From Bacillus badius NBRC 15713 (lineage in GTDB: Bacteria; Bacillota; Bacilli; Bacillales; Domibacillaceae), in assembly GCF_001591605.1 (NCBI RefSeq), contig NZ_BCVF01000033.1:1-48798 (forward strand): a stretch of 48,798 nucleotides of DNA. Reading direction: 5' to 3'. The notes under the pieces were generated by a model. That model ran no database searches. It saw only the letters and a list, made by a program, of their open reading frames with translations, and was not told where the DNA came from. Below are positions 45,513 to 48,798 of this stretch, piece after piece (the first letter of the stretch is position 1; each line of letters begins with the position of its first letter). The position numbers were made by a program, and so were the translations under genes.

Positions 45513-47067
45513 CATTGTACATATAAAGCTTGTTTTTCCCCGTTTTCTTCGCTTGGTACATAGCCTGGTCCGCTTTTTTAATTAAGGCATCAAGGTGCCG
45601 GCCATCTTTCGGAAAAAGGCTGATTCCAACGCTGGCGGATAATGCGGCTGTCACGTCATGCAAATCAACGGGGCGGGTAATTGTTTCGCAAATTCGTTCA
45701 GCAAGATCCGCTGCTTCGTCTTGCCCATGTACATGCGCTGCAAAGAGAATAAATTCGTCTCCTCCAAGACGGGAAAGCATGTCTTCCGGACGGATCACCT
45801 TCTGTATGCGCTCCGCCATTTTTTGCAGCAGCAAATCCCCCTGATCATGTCCGTAAGTATCATTTACTTCTTTAAAGCCGTCAAGGTCAATAAACAAAAG
45901 GGCGCTTATTTGCTCCGAGCCTTCTATTTTTTGTAAAATTTTGGATACTTCACTGTAAAAGAATGTGCGGTTCGGCAAATGAGTAAGACTGTCCTTGTAG
46001 GCTAGCTCAGTAATGTGCTGGCGGTAGTTGTCAAGGGATTCCACCATCGTGTTGAATTCGCGTTCGAGTGAAGAGATCTCATCATTTCCTTTTACAGGGA
46101 AGCGGGCGGATAAATCGTTGCTTTCCTGGATGGCAATCATATGATTCATGAGGCGCTGAAGACGCCGGAAGACCGTTCTGTCCACAAAGGAAAGTGTCCC
46201 TCTTAATAATAAAAATGAGGCTGCAGCAATTAAGACCAATACGTAAAAGATACTTTTTTGTCCATTGTGATAAAGCTGTCTGTCATTAGCAATTTGCAAT
46301 ACAGCAGCCGTCTTGCCCTCTAAATCAGGAAGCGCCGCATACACCTTATACTGATCGGTTTGGCTCATATCGGTCCAAACGGCAGCCGATTGAAGAGAAT
46401 GGGGTGCGCCTGTTTCTTTGATTGGCGGAACCGGCATTTTCTTCAGGTTAGACAGTTCCACCGGAAGAAGAGTGTCAGTTTGCAGTTGATCCATCACTTG
46501 CTGGTCCAGATAGCGCCCGGCAATCAGTGTGCCGGCACGCGGACCAGTGGAATCACTTTTTATAATAGGGTGCGAAGAAAGGAGCATCGGCCCCTCGCGA
46601 AGTTGAAGAAGGCCCGAGAAAGACTGGCGCGCTGCCACACTTTCTGATAGTGGGCCAGTTGTTAGTTTTTCCAGGAGAGAAGCGGAAACTACCGCTCTTC
46701 TCTTTTCATCCAGTCTGACGGCTTTTTTAAATACTACTTTTTGATCGTTATTTAAAATAATAAGGACATTAAAGTCATTAACAAATAAGGTTTGGTCGAG
46801 CAAATTGCTTTTTTCATAAGCCTTGTTTGGGCTTTTTACATATTTATACGTATCATCCCATTCTGCATAATCGAATGAACGGGCGGCAAGATGATCCTCC
46901 ATCTTAGCAAGCAAATGCAGCACCCGCTGCATGTTTTCCCTTGCTTGGGCATTTTCAAGAGACTTAAAGTGGTTCCATATAAAAAGATGAACGGCCAAGT
47001 ATACGATACCAAGTCCTGATAGAACAGCAACAGTAAAGGATAAAATAATTTTTCGGCGAAGGGACAT
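45478..47067 (-). CDS. CHASE4-HAMP-GGDEF diguanylate cyclase
   Basis: A 529-aa membrane sensor: TM1 (about 7-28), an extracellular CHASE4 domain with the typical FDYAEWDDTYKYV (65-77), TM2 (about 272-290), HAMP (about 293-350) and GGDEF. The active site is an intact GGDEF (435-439), and a product-inhibition I-site RPED (426-429) sits exactly five residues before it. It should make c-di-GMP from GTP in response to an external signal and be feedback-inhibited. I start at ATG 47067 (AGGAG 11 nt upstream); the frame is open 31 codons further but without an RBS. It could work against the EAL protein at 29983. Confidence 0.92.
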   Translation of the reverse strand: MSLRRKIILSFTVAVLSGLGIVYLAVHLFIWNHFKSLENAQARENMQRVLHLLAKMEDHLAARSFDYAEWDDTYKYVKSPNKAYEKSNLLDQTLFVNDFNVLIILNNDQKVVFKKAVRLDEKRRAVVSASLLEKLTTGPLSESVAARQSFSGLLQLREGPMLLSSHPIIKSDSTGPRAGTLIAGRYLDQQVMDQLQTDTLLPVELSNLKKMPVPPIKETGAPHSLQSAAVWTDMSQTDQYKVYAALPDLEGKTAAVLQIANDRQLYHNGQKSIFYVLVLIAAASFLLLRGTLSFVDRTVFRRLQRLMNHMIAIQESNDLSARFPVKGNDEISSLEREFNTMVESLDNYRQHITELAYKDSLTHLPNRTFFYSEVSKILQKIEGSEQISALLFIDLDGFKEVNDTYGHDQGDLLLQKMAERIQKVIRPEDMLSRLGGDEFILFAAHVHGQDEAADLAERICETITRPVDLHDVTAALSASVGISLFPKDGRHLDALIKKADQAMYQAKKTGKNKLYMYNERAAADEASRQ

Positions 47068-47160
47068 GATCAGTTTTTCTCCTGTATAGTTATAAAAACC
47101 TATTGAATATACCTCATTTGCAACTATATTAAACTTTTTTCTCCTAATAGAATAGGTCAT

Positions 47161-47446
47161 ATATCATTAATTTTATTATTAATATTTTCCAATTCTGTAT
47201 TATTATGATGCTATCTGTATACCTTCATTGTTCAGGTAAAGAAGCGAAAGGCGGCGGCTCTCCCTGGAAAAATCAGTCAGGTGCTTTAATAGAGTCTATA
47301 AGCTTTTTAATTGCATAAGTATATGGACTGTGACCGCCATGCAATCATCTTAAAGGTGCATCTATATCTATATTTCTCTTTTCTCGTTCTATATCGGCCA
47401 AAAACCGCTTATATGAAGAAAGAGGGAGAAATACCATAACAACCAA
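47161..47446. other. Intergenic stretch before the trpB promoter
   Basis: About 290 bp between the divergent cyclase and trpB promoters. I see no T-box, known riboswitch or gene. A 37-codon frame at 47205-47318 lacks an RBS. CAGTC (near 47275) and GACTG (near 47330) could pair weakly. Nothing here can be named. Confidence 0.4.
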
Positions 47447-47475
47447 TTGACGGATAAACAGGACATTGGTATAGT
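47447..47475 (+). promoter_or_regulatory. Sigma-A promoter of trpB
   Basis: TTGACG at 47447-47452, 17 bp, TATAGT at 47470-47475: close to consensus. Transcription should start near 47482, leaving a leader of about 40 nt, too short for a T-box or an attenuator. Confidence 0.85.
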
Positions 47476-47493
47476 AATAAATAATTTTCAGAA

Positions 47494-47537
47494 TAGTTTT
47501 ACCTAGAGAGGAGAAGAGAAAGATGAGTATAGTTGAG
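47494..47537 (+). promoter_or_regulatory. Run of (G/U)AG triplets over the trpB RBS and start, possible TRAP site
   Basis: Eight G/TAG triplets at 47494, 47504, 47508, 47511, 47516, 47525, 47530 and 47535 in 44 nt. They span the Shine-Dalgarno (AGGAG 47509-47513), the ATG and codons 2-5. TRAP binds such repeats, and in B. subtilis it blocks translation of trpP and pabA by covering their RBS. Several gaps are 2 nt, others are not ideal. Confidence 0.45.
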
Positions 47538-48686
47538 ACAGAAAAAGGATATTTTGGACAGTTTGGAGGCAGCTTTGTGCCGCCTGAATTGAAAGAGGCT
47601 TTGGATTACCTGGCTGAACAGTTTGAGACCTACCAGAACGACGCTGAGTTCATGGCGGAGTATAAATATTACTTAAAAGAATATATAGGCCGTGACAATC
47701 CGCTGACCTATGCCAGCCAATTGACAGAGCAGCTTGGCGGCGCCAAAATTTATTTAAAACGGGAAGATTTAAACCATACAGGCTCGCACAAGATTAATAA
47801 TGTCATGGGCCAAATTCTGCTTGCGAAGAAAATGGGAGCTAAGCGTATTATCGCTGAGACCGGTGCTGGCCAGCATGGGGTAGCCACTGCGACCGTTTGT
47901 GCCATGTTCGGAATGGAGTGCGTGGTGTACATGGGGGCGGAAGATATTCGCCGCCAAGCACTGAACGTGTTTCGAATGGAGCTCCTGGGCGCTGAGGTGG
48001 TAGCTGTTGAAAGCGGGCAGGGCCGCTTGAAGGATGCTGTTGATGCGGCATTAAATGATTATGTAGCCAATTATAAAAATACCTTTTACTTGCTTGGCTC
48101 TGCAGTAGGACCGCATCCATACCCAACAATGGTCAAGCATTTTCATAGCGTAATTAGTGAAGAATCGAAAAAGCAAATATTGGAAAAGGAAGGACGCCTG
48201 CCGGATGCTGTAATTGCTTGCGTCGGCGGAGGCAGCAATGCAATTGGCGCCTTCGCCCATTACATTAATGAGCCTGCGGTCCGCCTGATTGGCGTTGAAC
48301 CCGAACAGGCCGCAACGCTGACAAAAGGGAAGCCGGCTGAGCTGCATGGCTTTAAATGCCTTGTATTAATGGATGAACAAGGAAATCCGCTGCCAACTTA
48401 TTCGATTGCCGCTGGGCTGGATTATCCGGGTGTAGGCCCAGAGCACAGCTACTTAAAGGAAACAGGGCGTGCCGACTATTATACAGTGACGAATGAAGAA
48501 GTATTGGAGGCCTTTCAATTATTGTCACGCTCGGAAGGGATTATTCCGGCGTTAGAAAGTGCCCATGCTGTTGCCCAGGCGATCAAGCTGGCGCCGGCGA
48601 TGAAAAAGGAAGAGCTGATCATTATCAACATTTCCGGCCGCGGTGACAAGGATGTTGAACAAGTATTTGATATGCTAAAAAAATAA
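47523..48686 (+). CDS. trpB: Stand-alone tryptophan synthase beta chain
   Basis: A 387-aa PLP enzyme that joins indole (or indole from the alpha subunit) with serine to make tryptophan. PLP Lys90 is in HTGSHKINN, catalytic Glu112 in IAETGAGQHG, and the phosphate-binding loop is CVGGGSNAIG. It looks like the TrpB1 type, with normal length. It is the only trp gene here: tandem hairpins follow the stop and no trpA is present in the remaining 110 bp. It could salvage indole alone, pair with TrpA encoded elsewhere, or be a displaced operon member. Confidence 0.95.
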   Translation: MSIVETEKGYFGQFGGSFVPPELKEALDYLAEQFETYQNDAEFMAEYKYYLKEYIGRDNPLTYASQLTEQLGGAKIYLKREDLNHTGSHKINNVMGQILLAKKMGAKRIIAETGAGQHGVATATVCAMFGMECVVYMGAEDIRRQALNVFRMELLGAEVVAVESGQGRLKDAVDAALNDYVANYKNTFYLLGSAVGPHPYPTMVKHFHSVISEESKKQILEKEGRLPDAVIACVGGGSNAIGAFAHYINEPAVRLIGVEPEQAATLTKGKPAELHGFKCLVLMDEQGNPLPTYSIAAGLDYPGVGPEHSYLKETGRADYYTVTNEEVLEAFQLLSRSEGIIPALESAHAVAQAIKLAPAMKKEELIIINISGRGDKDVEQVFDMLKK

Positions 48687-48691
48687 ACAAA

Positions 48692-48766
48692 AAGCCTGGG
48701 AGTTTCCCAGGCTTCAGACTGTAGACAAACTCAATGAAAATCGAGGTTTGTCCGCGGTCTTTTTTT
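48692..48766 (+). terminator. Tandem hairpins ending trpB
   Basis: The first hairpin has a 9-bp stem (48692-48700 with 48706-48714) and no T tract. The second (GACAAAC 48724-48730 with GTTTGTC 48746-48752) is followed by T7 at 48760-48766. Nothing recognisable follows to the end of the window. Confidence 0.8.
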
Positions 48767-48798
48767 AGTTTGCTTGCGGATAGGTGTGTTGCTTTCCA

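Noticed and set aside
47205-47318. 37-codon frame upstream of trpB as a leader peptide
   Set aside because: No RBS, no Trp-codon cluster (one Trp only), and it lies upstream of the trpB promoter, so it cannot be a trp leader.
47476-47522. T-box riboswitch for trpB
   Set aside because: The leader is about 40 nt and lacks the conserved T-box sequence and terminator.

Overview
The window looks like the chromosome of a Bacillaceae bacterium (Bacillus or a close relative). Three things point there. Gene neighbourhoods match Bacillus: a yceCDEF...GH Ter cluster, rbsRKDACB, katE behind a sigma-B promoter, and kynB-kynA. Ribosome binding sites are strong (AAGGAGG type) with frequent TTG and GTG starts. 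Intrinsic terminators are abundant. I see no tRNA, rRNA, CRISPR array or intact mobile element; the only mobile DNA is a decayed transposase fragment near 37.4 kb.

Layout. 0-7 kb: general-stress catalase katE converging on pepT, a stand-alone SIR2-like protein (possible NADase or defence gene), a lipoprotein, and an unusual stand-alone purC paralogue. 7.4-17.4 kb: a tellurite/toxic-anion (Ter) stress cluster with three TerD proteins, TerC, a four-gene predicted nucleoside-like metabolite module (HpcH/HpaI-type lyase, phosphoribosyltransferase-TRSP, StiP-PELOTA, HAD phosphatase), then YceG and TelA/YceH. It ends at a strong terminator facing a convergent MneS-like cation efflux gene. 18.6-24.3 kb: a complete ribose operon rbsRKDACB behind a promoter with a cre/LacI-type operator. 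24.3-32.7 kb: assorted single genes, namely a small membrane protein with an apparent frameshift, an AAA ATPase, a ZIP transporter, a GyrI-like protein, a YfmJ-type reductase, D-amino acid aminotransferase, a hypothetical protein, a PAS-GGDEF-EAL protein and an SGNH hydrolase.

32.7-37.1 kb: two transcription units, each preceded by a near-perfect sigma-54 (SigL) -24/-12 promoter. They encode an AguB-like carbon-nitrogen hydrolase, a PuuP-like amine/amino-acid permease and a YtcJ-like amidohydrolase. I read this as a SigL-controlled amine or amide catabolic system whose activator is not in the window. It is the best candidate here for an undescribed system.

37.4-48.8 kb: AEC permease, an atypical DAACS symporter, NADP-type glutamate dehydrogenase, a kynB-kynA-NSS transporter operon (tryptophan uptake and breakdown, no kynU), purU, a CHASE4-HAMP-GGDEF diguanylate cyclase, and a lone trpB. 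The trpB ribosome binding site and start codon sit in a run of (G/U)AG triplets resembling a TRAP target. Tryptophan synthesis and breakdown genes therefore lie within about 6 kb of each other.

All functional assignments come from reading motifs and gene order by eye; no database search was possible.
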